DNA of 40,268 nucleotides from Desulfonatronovibrio sp. (GTDB lineage Bacteria; Desulfobacterota; Desulfovibrionia; Desulfovibrionales; Desulfonatronovibrionaceae). Position numbers and translations under genes: made by a program. Under the pieces are notes generated by a model. The model made no database searches. It was not told the origin of the DNA and saw nothing but the letters and a program-made list of their open reading frames with translations. Positions 8,134 through 15,812 of the stretch are shown here, in pieces. Position 1 is the stretch's first letter, and each line of letters starts with the position of its first letter. Where the stretch lies: the NCBI GenBank assembly GCA_003566455.1, contig PXDF01000050.1:1-40268 (forward strand), given 5' to 3'.

Positions 8134-9315
8134 ATGATCGGAATATCCAAACTTTACTGCGCTGCCATCGAGCCTTCAGACGCGCTTCGTTATGGCCGGG
8201 AAGCAGGCAGATTACCTTCCCACCTTCTTCAATTCTCCAAAGACAAAAAACCGGTGGTGGTCTGGAACATGACCAGACGCTGCAACCTGAAGTGCGTTCA
8301 TTGTTACGCCCGGGCCGGAGATACCCAGGGCACAGATGAAATAGACACAGATCAGGGCAAAGCCATAATAGATGACCTGTCCGCCTATGGCGCTCCTGTT
8401 ATGCTTTTCTCCGGTGGAGAGCCCCTTGTCCGGAACGATCTGACCGAACTTGCCAGTCATGCTGTAAGCAAAGGCATGAGAGCGGTCATCTCCACCAACG
8501 GCACACTTATTACAAAATCAAAGGCCAGAGAGCTCAAAGGAGTCGGCCTTTCATACGTGGGCATATCCATTGACGGTGAAAAGGAAGTGCATGACCATTT
8601 TCGCGGTGTACCCGGTTCTTTTAAAAAAGCCATGCTTGGAGTTGAAAACTGCCAGGCTGAAGGACTTAAGGTTGGTCTGCGCTTCACTGTCAACAAAAGA
8701 AATATTGATGAGGTTCCCAGGATTTTCCAGATTCTCAGAAAAATGGAAATCCCCAGAGTCTGCTTTTACCACCTGGTATATTCAGGCAGGGGTTCAGAAT
8801 TGATCAAGGAAGACCTGACTCATGAGGGCACAAGGCAATTGGTTGATCTGATAATGGATGAAACAAAAAGCCTTTTTGATGCCGGAATGCCAAAGGAAGT
8901 GCTCACGGTTGATAACCATGCTGACGGACCTTATGTTTATCTGCGGCTGTTAAAAGAAAATCCTGAGAGGGCAAAAGATGTCTTTGAACTTCTGCAGTTT
9001 AACGAAGGCAATAATTCAGGCCGGGGAATCGGATGCATTTCCTGGGATGGAAGCGTACATCCTGATCAGTTCTGGCGCAATCAGACCTTTGGCAATGTCC
9101 TGGAAAGACCATTTTCCGAAATCTGGGATGACCCTTCCATCGAGCTTCTGGCCAAGCTCAAGGATAAAAAGAAATATGTGGGAGGCAGATGCGCGGGCTG
9201 CCGATTTCTGAGTGTCTGTGCCGGAAACTTCAGGGCCAGGGCAGAGGCCTACTACGCGGATATCTGGGCCCAGGACCCGGCCTGTTATCTCACTGATGAG
9301 GAAATCGCGAAATAA
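8134..9315 (+). CDS. ahbC: 12,18-didecarboxysiroheme deacetylase, radical SAM enzyme
   Basis: AhbC removes the acetate side chains of didecarboxysiroheme to give Fe-coproporphyrin III in the siroheme-dependent haem pathway of sulfate reducers and methanogens. The radical SAM cluster motif CNLKCVHC (Cys50, Cys54, Cys57) and the SAM-binding SGGEP are intact. The C-terminal part has extra cysteines (Cys301, 353, 356, 362, 384) for a probable auxiliary Fe-S cluster, as in the SPASM/NirJ-like group. The opening MIGISKLYC and the stretch IGCISWDGSVHPDQFW resemble AhbC and the haem d1 protein NirJ. Neighbouring hemB and ahbD, with no nir genes present, favour AhbC over NirJ. AAGGA precedes the ATG. 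The AhbC/AhbD split is from memory of family sequences. Confidence 0.88.
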   Translation: MIGISKLYCAAIEPSDALRYGREAGRLPSHLLQFSKDKKPVVVWNMTRRCNLKCVHCYARAGDTQGTDEIDTDQGKAIIDDLSAYGAPVMLFSGGEPLVRNDLTELASHAVSKGMRAVISTNGTLITKSKARELKGVGLSYVGISIDGEKEVHDHFRGVPGSFKKAMLGVENCQAEGLKVGLRFTVNKRNIDEVPRIFQILRKMEIPRVCFYHLVYSGRGSELIKEDLTHEGTRQLVDLIMDETKSLFDAGMPKEVLTVDNHADGPYVYLRLLKENPERAKDVFELLQFNEGNNSGRGIGCISWDGSVHPDQFWRNQTFGNVLERPFSEIWDDPSIELLAKLKDKKKYVGGRCAGCRFLSVCAGNFRARAEAYYADIWAQDPACYLTDEEIAK

Positions 9316-9435
9316 TATGTAACTATTCGCCTCGATGTTTTGGTGGTCCAGGGACCTGCAATTTTACTGAAATAGTGAAAAGTTACGGCAAAGTTTTCTT
9401 TTACTGCTTTCAGCTTTAACAGGAGCATATCTTAG

Positions 9436-10413
9436 ATGAACTTTTATCGCGGACGAAGGCTGCGCAAAACAGCCTCCCTTAGAAAAATGGTCAGGGAAAG
9501 TGCAATAACCCCTGAAAATCTTGTGCAGCCCTACTTCGTTGTTGAAGGTGACGAACATCTGGAAAAACCCATCAATTCCATGCCGGGACAGTTTCAGCTT
9601 GGAGTTGACAGCCTGCTCAAACATATTGCCATGGCAGCTCAAGACGGCCTCACCAGCTTAATCCTTTTTGGAATTCCTCAAAAAAAAGACGCCAAAGCTT
9701 CCCAGGCTTATAGTGACCAGGGCATAGTCCAGAGAGCTGTGTCGAAAATCAAGTCGGCTTATCCCGAACTGGTGGTCATCACTGATGTCTGCCTCTGCGA
9801 ATACATGGATCACGGCCACTGCGGCATTATCAGAGACGAACAGGTACTGAACGATCCCAGCCTGGAACTTCTGGCCATGACCGCCCTTTCCCATGCCAGG
9901 GCCGGAGCGGACATTATCGCTCCTTCGGACATGATGGACGGAAGAGTGGGATTCATCCGCAAGGCCCTGGATAAAAAAGATTTCTCAGATCTGCCTGTCA
10001 TGTCCTATGCTGTAAAGTATGCATCAGCCTTTTACGGTCCCTTCAGAGACGCGGCCCAGAGCGCGCCCTCTTTTGGAGACCGCAAGACTTATCAGATGGA
10101 CCCGGCCAATTCCAGGGAGGCTACTCGTGAAGCAAATGCAGACATTGAAGAGGGGGCTGATATCCTGATGGTCAAACCTGCCCTGCCTTACCTGGACATT
10201 ATCAGGAACCTGCGACAGAACTTCAGCCTGCCTGTAGCCGCCTACCAGGTAAGCGGTGAATACAGTCTTATCAAGGCCGGAGCCAGACTTGGATATATTG
10301 ATGAAAAAAAGATAGTCATGGAAACCATTACTTCCATAAAGAGGGCCGGAGCAGACCTTATTCTGACATATTTTGCCGCGGATATTGCCAGCTGGCTGAA
10401 ACAAGAGGGATAA
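9436..10413 (+). CDS. hemB: Delta-aminolevulinic acid dehydratase (porphobilinogen synthase)
   Basis: HemB condenses two 5-aminolevulinate molecules to porphobilinogen, the first common tetrapyrrole step feeding siroheme, haem and cobalamin. Both Schiff-base lysines are present: Lys194 in [16 protein letters not shown] and Lys247 in [11 protein letters not shown]. The segment [14 protein letters not shown] carries the three-cysteine zinc site (Cys119, Cys121, Cys129), so this is a zinc-type enzyme and not the Asp-rich magnesium type. The length of 325 residues is standard. AGGAG lies upstream of the ATG, and ahbD begins one base after the stop. Its place between ahbC and ahbD is typical of Desulfovibrio-type haem clusters. 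Confidence 0.98.
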   Translation: MNFYRGRRLRKTASLRKMVRESAITPENLVQPYFVVEGDEHLEKPINSMPGQFQLGVDSLLKHIAMAAQDGLTSLILFGIPQKKDAKASQAYSDQGIVQRAVSKIKSAYPELVVITDVCLCEYMDHGHCGIIRDEQVLNDPSLELLAMTALSHARAGADIIAPSDMMDGRVGFIRKALDKKDFSDLPVMSYAVKYASAFYGPFRDAAQSAPSFGDRKTYQMDPANSREATREANADIEEGADILMVKPALPYLDIIRNLRQNFSLPVAAYQVSGEYSLIKAGARLGYIDEKKIVMETITSIKRAGADLILTYFAADIASWLKQEG

Positions 10414-10414
10414 A

Positions 10415-11491
10415 ATGCAATCACAGGAAACAATGAAAGCCCCGCCCTTAAGACTGATTGCCTGGGAAATCACCCGCTCCTGCAATCTGGCATGCAAGCA
10501 CTGCCGGGCAGAGGCTCATCCGGAACCGTTTCAAGGGGAACTTTCCACCAAAGAAGCCCTTGAGCTTATAGACACTTTTCCACAAACAGGAGACCCTGTT
10601 GTTATCTTTACCGGAGGAGAACCCCTGCTCAGGCCAGATGTTTTTGAACTTGTGGCCCATGCCGATAATCTTGGTCTGCGGTGCGTGATGGCTCCCAACG
10701 GAACCCTTATTACCAGAGAGAACGCCAGGCTGATGAAAGATTCTGGAATCCAGCGCTGCAGCATTTCCATAGACGGCCCGACTTCATCGGAACATGACCG
10801 TTTTCGCGGGGTGACAGGGGCTTTTGATAAATCAATGGCCGGGATAGAATTTTTGAAACAGGCCGGTATTCCTTTCCAGATCAATACCACTGTGACCAGA
10901 GACAATATCCACCAGTTCAAAGACATATTTAATCTGGCCAGAGACCTTGGCTCAGTGGCCTGGCACATATTCATGCTGGTGCCCACCGGAAGGGGCGCTG
11001 AAATTTCCCACCAGGCCATTTCCGCCCAGGAATACGAAGAGGTTCTGAACTGGTTTTATGACTTCCGGAAAACTACTGACATGCATCTCAAGGCTACCTG
11101 CGCCCCTCATTATTACCGCATAATGCGTCAGAGGGCCAAAGAGGAAAATATCCCTGTCAACAGGGAGAACTTCGGACTGGACGCCATGTCCAGAGGCTGT
11201 CTCGGGGGCATTGGTTTCTGCTTCATTTCCCATGTGGGACAGGTACAACCCTGCGGCTATCTTGAACTTGAATGCGGCAATGTCAAAACAAGCCCTTTTC
11301 CTGAAATCTGGAAAAGTTCAGCCAATTTTCTCAAACTCAGGGATATCAGTCAGTACAAAGGCAAATGCGGAGTATGCGAATATCACCGGGTGTGTGGAGG
11401 TTGCAGGGCTCGGGCCTTTACCATGAAGCAGGATTTTCTGGCCCCGGAACCATTGTGCTCATATGAACCGGCAAGGGATAAGAAGGTTTGA
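10415..11491 (+). CDS. ahbD: Haem b synthase, radical SAM Fe-coproporphyrin III decarboxylase
   Basis: AhbD oxidatively decarboxylates two propionates of Fe-coproporphyrin III to vinyl groups, giving haem b without oxygen. Radical SAM cysteines are Cys23, Cys27 and Cys30 (CNLACKHC), followed by TGGEPLL. The C-terminal twitch/SPASM-like region has the hallmark GFCFISHVGQVQPCGYLEL, then CGVCEYHRVCGGC and a last Cys348, enough for an auxiliary 4Fe-4S cluster. The opening LRLIAWEITRSCNLAC is characteristic of this subfamily. The length is 358 residues. It is one base from hemB, and the next gene begins five bases after its stop. A PqqE-like peptide-modifying enzyme is less likely given the neighbours. 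Confidence 0.88.
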   Translation: MQSQETMKAPPLRLIAWEITRSCNLACKHCRAEAHPEPFQGELSTKEALELIDTFPQTGDPVVIFTGGEPLLRPDVFELVAHADNLGLRCVMAPNGTLITRENARLMKDSGIQRCSISIDGPTSSEHDRFRGVTGAFDKSMAGIEFLKQAGIPFQINTTVTRDNIHQFKDIFNLARDLGSVAWHIFMLVPTGRGAEISHQAISAQEYEEVLNWFYDFRKTTDMHLKATCAPHYYRIMRQRAKEENIPVNRENFGLDAMSRGCLGGIGFCFISHVGQVQPCGYLELECGNVKTSPFPEIWKSSANFLKLRDISQYKGKCGVCEYHRVCGGCRARAFTMKQDFLAPEPLCSYEPARDKKV

Positions 11492-11495
11492 AACA

Positions 11496-11996
11496 ATGAC
11501 GGATGATACCTCATTATCAAGAGTGGAAAAAGAGATTCTGGACATCATCCAGACTGATTTCCCATTGGCTCCAAGACCTTACCGGGTTATCGGCAAAAAG
11601 CTGGGCCTGACTGAAGCTGAAACCTTAAGCAGGGTCAGGGTCCTCAGACAAAAAGGTGTTATCAGACGTATCGGCGCCAATTTCCAGTCTAAAAAGCTGG
11701 GCTGGCACAGCACATTGTGCGCGGCATGCGTTCCTGAGGATAAGCTTGAGGAATTCGTGGCCGAAGTAAACAGCCACCCCGGGGTTACCCATAATTATCT
11801 GCGAAAGCACAAACAGAATGTGTGGTTTACTTACATCGGTCCATCAAAGGAATTTGTAAGGCAGTCCCTTCTTGAAATCACAAGAAAAACAGGAATAGAA
11901 ATCTTGAATCTCCCTGCCAAAAATATGTTCAAGATCAAGGTCGACTTTCCCATGCATGAAAACAAAAGGAGAAATCCCAGCACTTATTCCCCCTGA
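11496..11996 (+). CDS. Siroheme decarboxylase subunit (AhbA/AhbB family, Lrp-like)
   Basis: This family decarboxylates siroheme to 12,18-didecarboxysiroheme and resembles Lrp/AsnC regulators and the NirD/L/G/H proteins of haem d1 synthesis. The N-terminal half is a winged helix (YRVIGKKLGLTEAETLSRVR, then GVIRRIGANF). The C-terminal half is an Asn/Lrp ligand domain with the conserved THNYLRKHKQNVWFTYIG, whose His and Arg residues sit in the substrate pocket of known members. In Desulfovibrio the enzyme is an AhbA-AhbB heterodimer. Only one subunit lies here, and I cannot decide which it is. The start is ATG 11496, with AGAAGG nine bases upstream; an upstream ATG (11463) overlaps ahbD and lacks a site. 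It could be misread as a transcription factor. Confidence 0.87.
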   Translation: MTDDTSLSRVEKEILDIIQTDFPLAPRPYRVIGKKLGLTEAETLSRVRVLRQKGVIRRIGANFQSKKLGWHSTLCAACVPEDKLEEFVAEVNSHPGVTHNYLRKHKQNVWFTYIGPSKEFVRQSLLEITRKTGIEILNLPAKNMFKIKVDFPMHENKRRNPSTYSP

Positions 11997-12030
11997 AGCT
12001 CTTTTCTGTCCAGTATCCTTTGAAAACCTG

Positions 12031-14019
12031 CTAGATCCTGTCCTGAATAAACCTTGAAAACTGTTCAGCTGTAAATCCAAATTCTCTGGCCAGGACCTTG
12101 CCCGGAGCCGACTCTCCAAACCTGTCCAGGCTGTAAACATATCCATCAAGCCCCACATACTTATACCAGATGTTTCCCCGGCCAGCTTCAACAGCAAACC
12201 TCTTTCTGATCTTTGCGGGCAAGACCTTTTCTTTATAATCATCCTCCTGGGCATCAAAGATTTCCAGACACGGAGCGCTCACAACCCTGATCCTGGCCGG
12301 CGCGAGCATGGCAGCGGCCTCTTTAGCAAGATGCACCTCTGATCCTGAAGCAATTATTATTATTTCCGCATCCTGAACATCCTTGAGGATATATGCCCCT
12401 CTTCTGACTCCATCAATAACCTGAGGGAATTTCTTGAGGTCCATGACCGGAACTCCCTGCCTGGTCAAAAGCAGCGCGCTTGGAGTTTTGGTCTGACCAA
12501 GGGCCAGTTCCAGGCAAAACCTTGTTTCCTGCGCGTCTGCAGGTCTGAAAACGTAAAAATCGGGGATAAGGCGAAGCGAACTTATATGTTCTACTGGTTG
12601 ATGGGTTGGGCCATCCTCGCCTACATAAAATGAGTCATGGGTAAACACATGAAGCACGGGAAGCATTTGTAAGGCGGACATTCGAAGAGCGTTTCGCTCA
12701 TAGTCGGAAAAAACCAGAAATGTCGCACCAAAACCGGTTACCCCTCCATGAAGGGCCATGCCGTTCAGAATCGCGCCCATGGGAAATTCGCGAACTCCAA
12801 AAGCCAGATAGCGTCCTGAGGGATTAGTTATATTATGAAAAAGCCCCGCGCCTTCTCTGAATTTCACAGTCTGATTGGAAGGGTCAAGATCAGCTGAACC
12901 GCCCAAAAGGTTAGGTAGACTGTTCATTAATTTATCGAGACATGTTCCAAAGGCCTTTCGAGTGGCAATATTCTGTCCGGATTCAAACTCTGACAGCTCC
13001 AGATTGCGGGCAGCAGGATCAGAATTGATAAAATTCCAGAACCCGGCTTTTTCATCTGAACCCCGCAAAACATCGTCAAGTTTTCTCCGCCAGATTTCCG
13101 CCTTCTCTACCAGGCTGGGGAATCTTTCCTGAAAGTGACTCAAAATATCCTGGGGCAGGTAAAAATCCTGCTCCACTGGCAGACCCAGGATTTCCTTGGT
13201 CCTGGCAATTTCTTCTGGTGAAAAGGGTGCCCCGTGAGTCTCTTCACTGCCCTCAAGGGTTGCGCTCCCCTTGGCCATTATCGTATGCCCGATGATCAGA
13301 GTAGGTCTCTGGTCTTCCATTCTGGCAGCTGTTATGGCCTTTCTGATCTGGTCATGATCATGTCCGTCTATCTCGATAACCTGCCAGCAGAAAGCCTCAA
13401 ATATCTTTTTGTAGTCAGAACAGTCTGCGCGCTCAGTTGGACCAGCCAGCTGGATCTTATTGCTGTCGTAAAAAACAATGAGCTTTCCCAGACCCCATCC
13501 TCCAGCCAGAGCAGCGCTCCCCATGGAAACAGGTTCCTGAAGATCACCGTCTGAAACCAGGACGTATGTAAAATGATCGCAGACTTCTTTTCCCAGCCTG
13601 GAACGTAAAAAAGATTCTGCAACAGCCATCCCCACTGACATCGCCATGCCCTGGCCCAAAGGACCGGTCGTGGCTTCCACCCCCGGAGTCATATGATGTT
13701 CAGGGTGGCCGGGCGTCCTGCTGCCAAATTGACGAAAGGCCTTGAGATCATCCATGGATAAGAATCCGCTCATGCACAGCAGGCTGTAAAGCAGCATGGA
13801 CTCATGCCCGGCGGACAAGACAAACCTGTCCCGGTCAAACCACTGGTCATTTTCAGGATTAAAAACCAGAAACTCCTTGAACAGTATGAATAAAAAGTCA
13901 GCAGAAGACATGGCACCACCAGGATGTCCTGAATTTGCCCTTCTGGTTCCATCCATAATCAGACCTTTGATGATGTTAACAGCCCTGTGATCAGTTTGGT
14001 TTGTCATTTTGATATCCAT
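12031..14019 (-). CDS. tkt: Transketolase
   Basis: Transketolase transfers two-carbon ketol units between sugar phosphates in the non-oxidative pentose phosphate pathway, using thiamine diphosphate. N-terminal substrate residues lie in SGHPGGAMSSADF. The ThDP motif runs from VSDGDLQEP to YDSNKIQL (about residues 150-190). The pyrimidine domain contains FATFLVFSDYERNALR and the His-rich GEDGPTHQPVEH. The length of 662 residues is normal, and all three domains appear intact. ATG codons at residues 1 and 5 are both possible starts. rpiB lies 57 bases upstream on the same strand, consistent with a pentose phosphate unit. It converges on the ahbA/B gene with 34 bases between stops and no clear terminator. 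Confidence 0.98.
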   Translation of the reverse strand: MDIKMTNQTDHRAVNIIKGLIMDGTRRANSGHPGGAMSSADFLFILFKEFLVFNPENDQWFDRDRFVLSAGHESMLLYSLLCMSGFLSMDDLKAFRQFGSRTPGHPEHHMTPGVEATTGPLGQGMAMSVGMAVAESFLRSRLGKEVCDHFTYVLVSDGDLQEPVSMGSAALAGGWGLGKLIVFYDSNKIQLAGPTERADCSDYKKIFEAFCWQVIEIDGHDHDQIRKAITAARMEDQRPTLIIGHTIMAKGSATLEGSEETHGAPFSPEEIARTKEILGLPVEQDFYLPQDILSHFQERFPSLVEKAEIWRRKLDDVLRGSDEKAGFWNFINSDPAARNLELSEFESGQNIATRKAFGTCLDKLMNSLPNLLGGSADLDPSNQTVKFREGAGLFHNITNPSGRYLAFGVREFPMGAILNGMALHGGVTGFGATFLVFSDYERNALRMSALQMLPVLHVFTHDSFYVGEDGPTHQPVEHISSLRLIPDFYVFRPADAQETRFCLELALGQTKTPSALLLTRQGVPVMDLKKFPQVIDGVRRGAYILKDVQDAEIIIIASGSEVHLAKEAAAMLAPARIRVVSAPCLEIFDAQEDDYKEKVLPAKIRKRFAVEAGRGNIWYKYVGLDGYVYSLDRFGESAPGKVLAREFGFTAEQFSRFIQDRI

Positions 14020-14076
14020 TTCAGGTTTGAAATTAAAAGGTTGAGATGAAAAGTTTGGAAATCAGCATTATCATAC

Positions 14077-14514
14077 TTAAACAACTTCTTCTATAAGGTC
14101 TACTCTTTTCTGATGCCTGCCCCCTTCAAAACCGGCCGTAAGAAAAGCCTGGACTATGCTTTTTGCCAGTCCGACACCCACTATTCTCTGGCCAAGGCAG
14201 AGCACATTGGCGTCATTATGCATTCTGGACATTGCGGCCATATATTCATTTAAACAAAGGGCTGCCCTGACTCCTCTGATCCGGTTGGCCGCCATGGACA
14301 TTCCTATGCCTGACCCACATATCAGAATTCCCGGACTTTGGAGCTCCAGGACTTTCAGACAGAGCTTTTTTGCGTAAACAGGGTAGTCACAACTTGCCTT
14401 TTGAGAAGGTCCCACATCAATAACTTTGTAGTCAGCCTTGAGCTGATCAATCAATGCCGACTTTAAATCAACTCCGGCATGATCTGAACCAAAGATAATT
14501 GTACTTGTCTGCAT
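14077..14514 (-). CDS. rpiB: Ribose 5-phosphate isomerase B
   Basis: RpiB interconverts ribose 5-phosphate and ribulose 5-phosphate and supplies substrate to transketolase. The 145-residue length and the motifs GSDHAGVDLKSAL (N-terminus), ILICGSGIGMSMAANRIRGVRAAL (phosphate loop with the catalytic cysteine) and HNDANVLCLGQRIVG are diagnostic of the RpiB/LacAB family. LacA/LacB are excluded by the single subunit and the tkt neighbour. It sits ten bases after an unknown coiled-coil gene and 57 before tkt, in one probable transcription unit. Confidence 0.96.
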   Translation of the reverse strand: MQTSTIIFGSDHAGVDLKSALIDQLKADYKVIDVGPSQKASCDYPVYAKKLCLKVLELQSPGILICGSGIGMSMAANRIRGVRAALCLNEYMAAMSRMHNDANVLCLGQRIVGVGLAKSIVQAFLTAGFEGGRHQKRVDLIEEVV

Positions 14515-14524
14515 AACTGTCCTG

Positions 14525-14899
14525 TTAATCCTGATCCTTCAGGTATTTTTGTTTGCGGTTTTCAACAAAAAAGTCTCGTTTAGCCCGCATCTCTTTTCCC
14601 AGATAATCAATTTCTTCCTTTAAAAGTCCAATCTGTCCAATGGTCAGATCAATCTCAGGATTCATAAGATCAAGATTGCGCGCATTTTCCCTGACCTTTT
14701 TTTGAACCAGCTCGGCCAGCCGGATATTTTCGATTATCAGACGTTTTTCAAGCTGTTTTATCTCCCAGCTCCAAAGCCGGCTTTTCAGCGTCCAGAAAAT
14801 CTCGCTGATTATGAGCCTCCAGCCTACAAGAAACAATTCAAATGGCCCCAGGCTTTGTTCTCTGGTTTCACTGAAGCAGGATTGATTGTTAAGTATCAT
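14525..14899 (-). CDS. Hypothetical coiled-coil protein
   Basis: I do not recognise this family. The 124-residue product begins with a moderately hydrophobic stretch (FLVGWRLIISEIFW, about residues 23-36) that is too short and polar to be a sure membrane helix. Two charged helical segments (about 40-75 and 85-120) should form a coiled coil or helical hairpin. The only conserved-looking feature is heptad-like Leu/Ile spacing. It lies ten bases upstream of rpiB on the same strand, so it is probably the first gene of the unit with rpiB and tkt. The lipoprotein operon upstream ends in a likely terminator. Confidence 0.7.
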   Translation of the reverse strand: MILNNQSCFSETREQSLGPFELFLVGWRLIISEIFWTLKSRLWSWEIKQLEKRLIIENIRLAELVQKKVRENARNLDLMNPEIDLTIGQIGLLKEEIDYLGKEMRAKRDFFVENRKQKYLKDQD

Positions 14900-14967
14900 T
14901 TTATAACCTCTTTCAGCTGACTTTAATTGAATATCATCCCGATGTATCAGATTGAATGACCCAATGG

Positions 14968-15003
14968 AAAAAATCCGCAGCTGACGCAGAAAAACCGGAT
15001 TTT
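14968..15003 (-). terminator. Probable intrinsic terminator after the LolB-like lipoprotein gene
   Basis: Read on the - strand, AAAATCCG (15003-14996) pairs perfectly with CGGATTTT (14977-14970) around an 18-base loop that has its own small CTG/CAG pairing. It runs into six consecutive U residues (14973-14968). It lies 13 bases after the stop of the LolB-like gene. The stem is AT-rich and the loop large, so it is weaker than the terminator after tsf. Confidence 0.55.
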
Positions 15004-15015
15004 ATAAACTCTTTG

Positions 15016-15786
15016 CTAAAATTGAAAATCAGGCAGATACACAACTCCAGCCTCAGGGGGAATATTCAGAACAAGCTGGTCCTCATCCCATATCTGATCA
15101 TCAAGTCTGACGGATCTGATCCTGATCAATGCTCTCTCATCTTCTGAAAGCTGCATGTCGATCCTTGAATAATAATGGAATAAACCCTCATCCTTTCTGG
15201 ATGACAGCTCAATCTTCCATCCCTGGCCGGAAATTGAGGAAACAGAGCCGTCCCGGGCTAAAACCATATTTTCCACTTCATGGCCTCTAAAGGAATACTT
15301 CCATTTGCCATTATAGCTTTGAACCTCGTGAAAACTGTCTGGAACAAGGTCACCGAATGCCCCCAACAGAACCTTTGAGGTCTGCTTCAGGTCAAGGGGA
15401 GTGGGATATCCGAGGATACTGGCCCCGATACTGCCGTCATGGTGAACGTATTTCATGTTTTCACCTGGAAAGTAAGCCTCCCATAGGAAATCATCTTCAT
15501 ACCACATGGCAATTGTTTGACCGAATCCAGCGCTCAGATCCATGCGGATAGGATAACCAATAAATCCCCAGATAGAGGACTGAATTCTGTTTCTCTGACC
15601 TGGAGTAATGTAACTCACAGAAGCGCTGATCAGAAAAGATTGATCAGGAGAAAATTCAGCCATGCCGGACTGAAATTCATTCCAGATTACCTCTGGCGGC
15701 TTTTCAACTGGAATCTTTCTGGGAGCGCAGCCAAAAACCAGAGTCGATATCAGACAGAACATTGTCAGACGGAAAAAAAAAGACAT
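15016..15786 (-). CDS. LolB-like outer-membrane lipoprotein (putative)
   Basis: This is a secreted lipoprotein: the signal peptide ends in the lipobox LVFGC with the lipidated Cys at residue 20. The mature part (about 235 residues) is rich in beta-strand patterns (ISASVSY, GFIGYPIRMDLSAGFG, DDFLWEAYFPG). The overall plan resembles LolB or the DUF4292 family, incomplete beta barrels that bind lipid or lipoproteins. Sequence identity to LolB is not obvious, so the name is tentative. It follows the TPR lipoprotein gene by 26 bases and shares its strand. Paired TPR and LolB-like lipoproteins suggest a role in outer-membrane assembly. A probable terminator follows. Confidence 0.7.
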   Translation of the reverse strand: MSFFFRLTMFCLISTLVFGCAPRKIPVEKPPEVIWNEFQSGMAEFSPDQSFLISASVSYITPGQRNRIQSSIWGFIGYPIRMDLSAGFGQTIAMWYEDDFLWEAYFPGENMKYVHHDGSIGASILGYPTPLDLKQTSKVLLGAFGDLVPDSFHEVQSYNGKWKYSFRGHEVENMVLARDGSVSSISGQGWKIELSSRKDEGLFHYYSRIDMQLSEDERALIRIRSVRLDDQIWDEDQLVLNIPPEAGVVYLPDFQF

Positions 15787-15812
15787 TATAATTCAGTTCT
15801 GGTTTGTTGTTT

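Noticed and set aside
9345-9356. GGTCC-AG-GGACC inverted repeat before hemB
   Set aside because: The two-base loop is too tight to fold fully, no T-run follows, and no known regulator site fits; probably chance.
10024-10497. 157-residue antisense frame across hemB and ahbD
   Set aside because: It spans two well-supported genes on the other strand and shows no domain.
11701-11720. Sigma-54-like TGGCAC...TTGT sequence
   Set aside because: It lies inside the siroheme decarboxylase gene, and the GG-GC spacing does not match the -24/-12 pattern.
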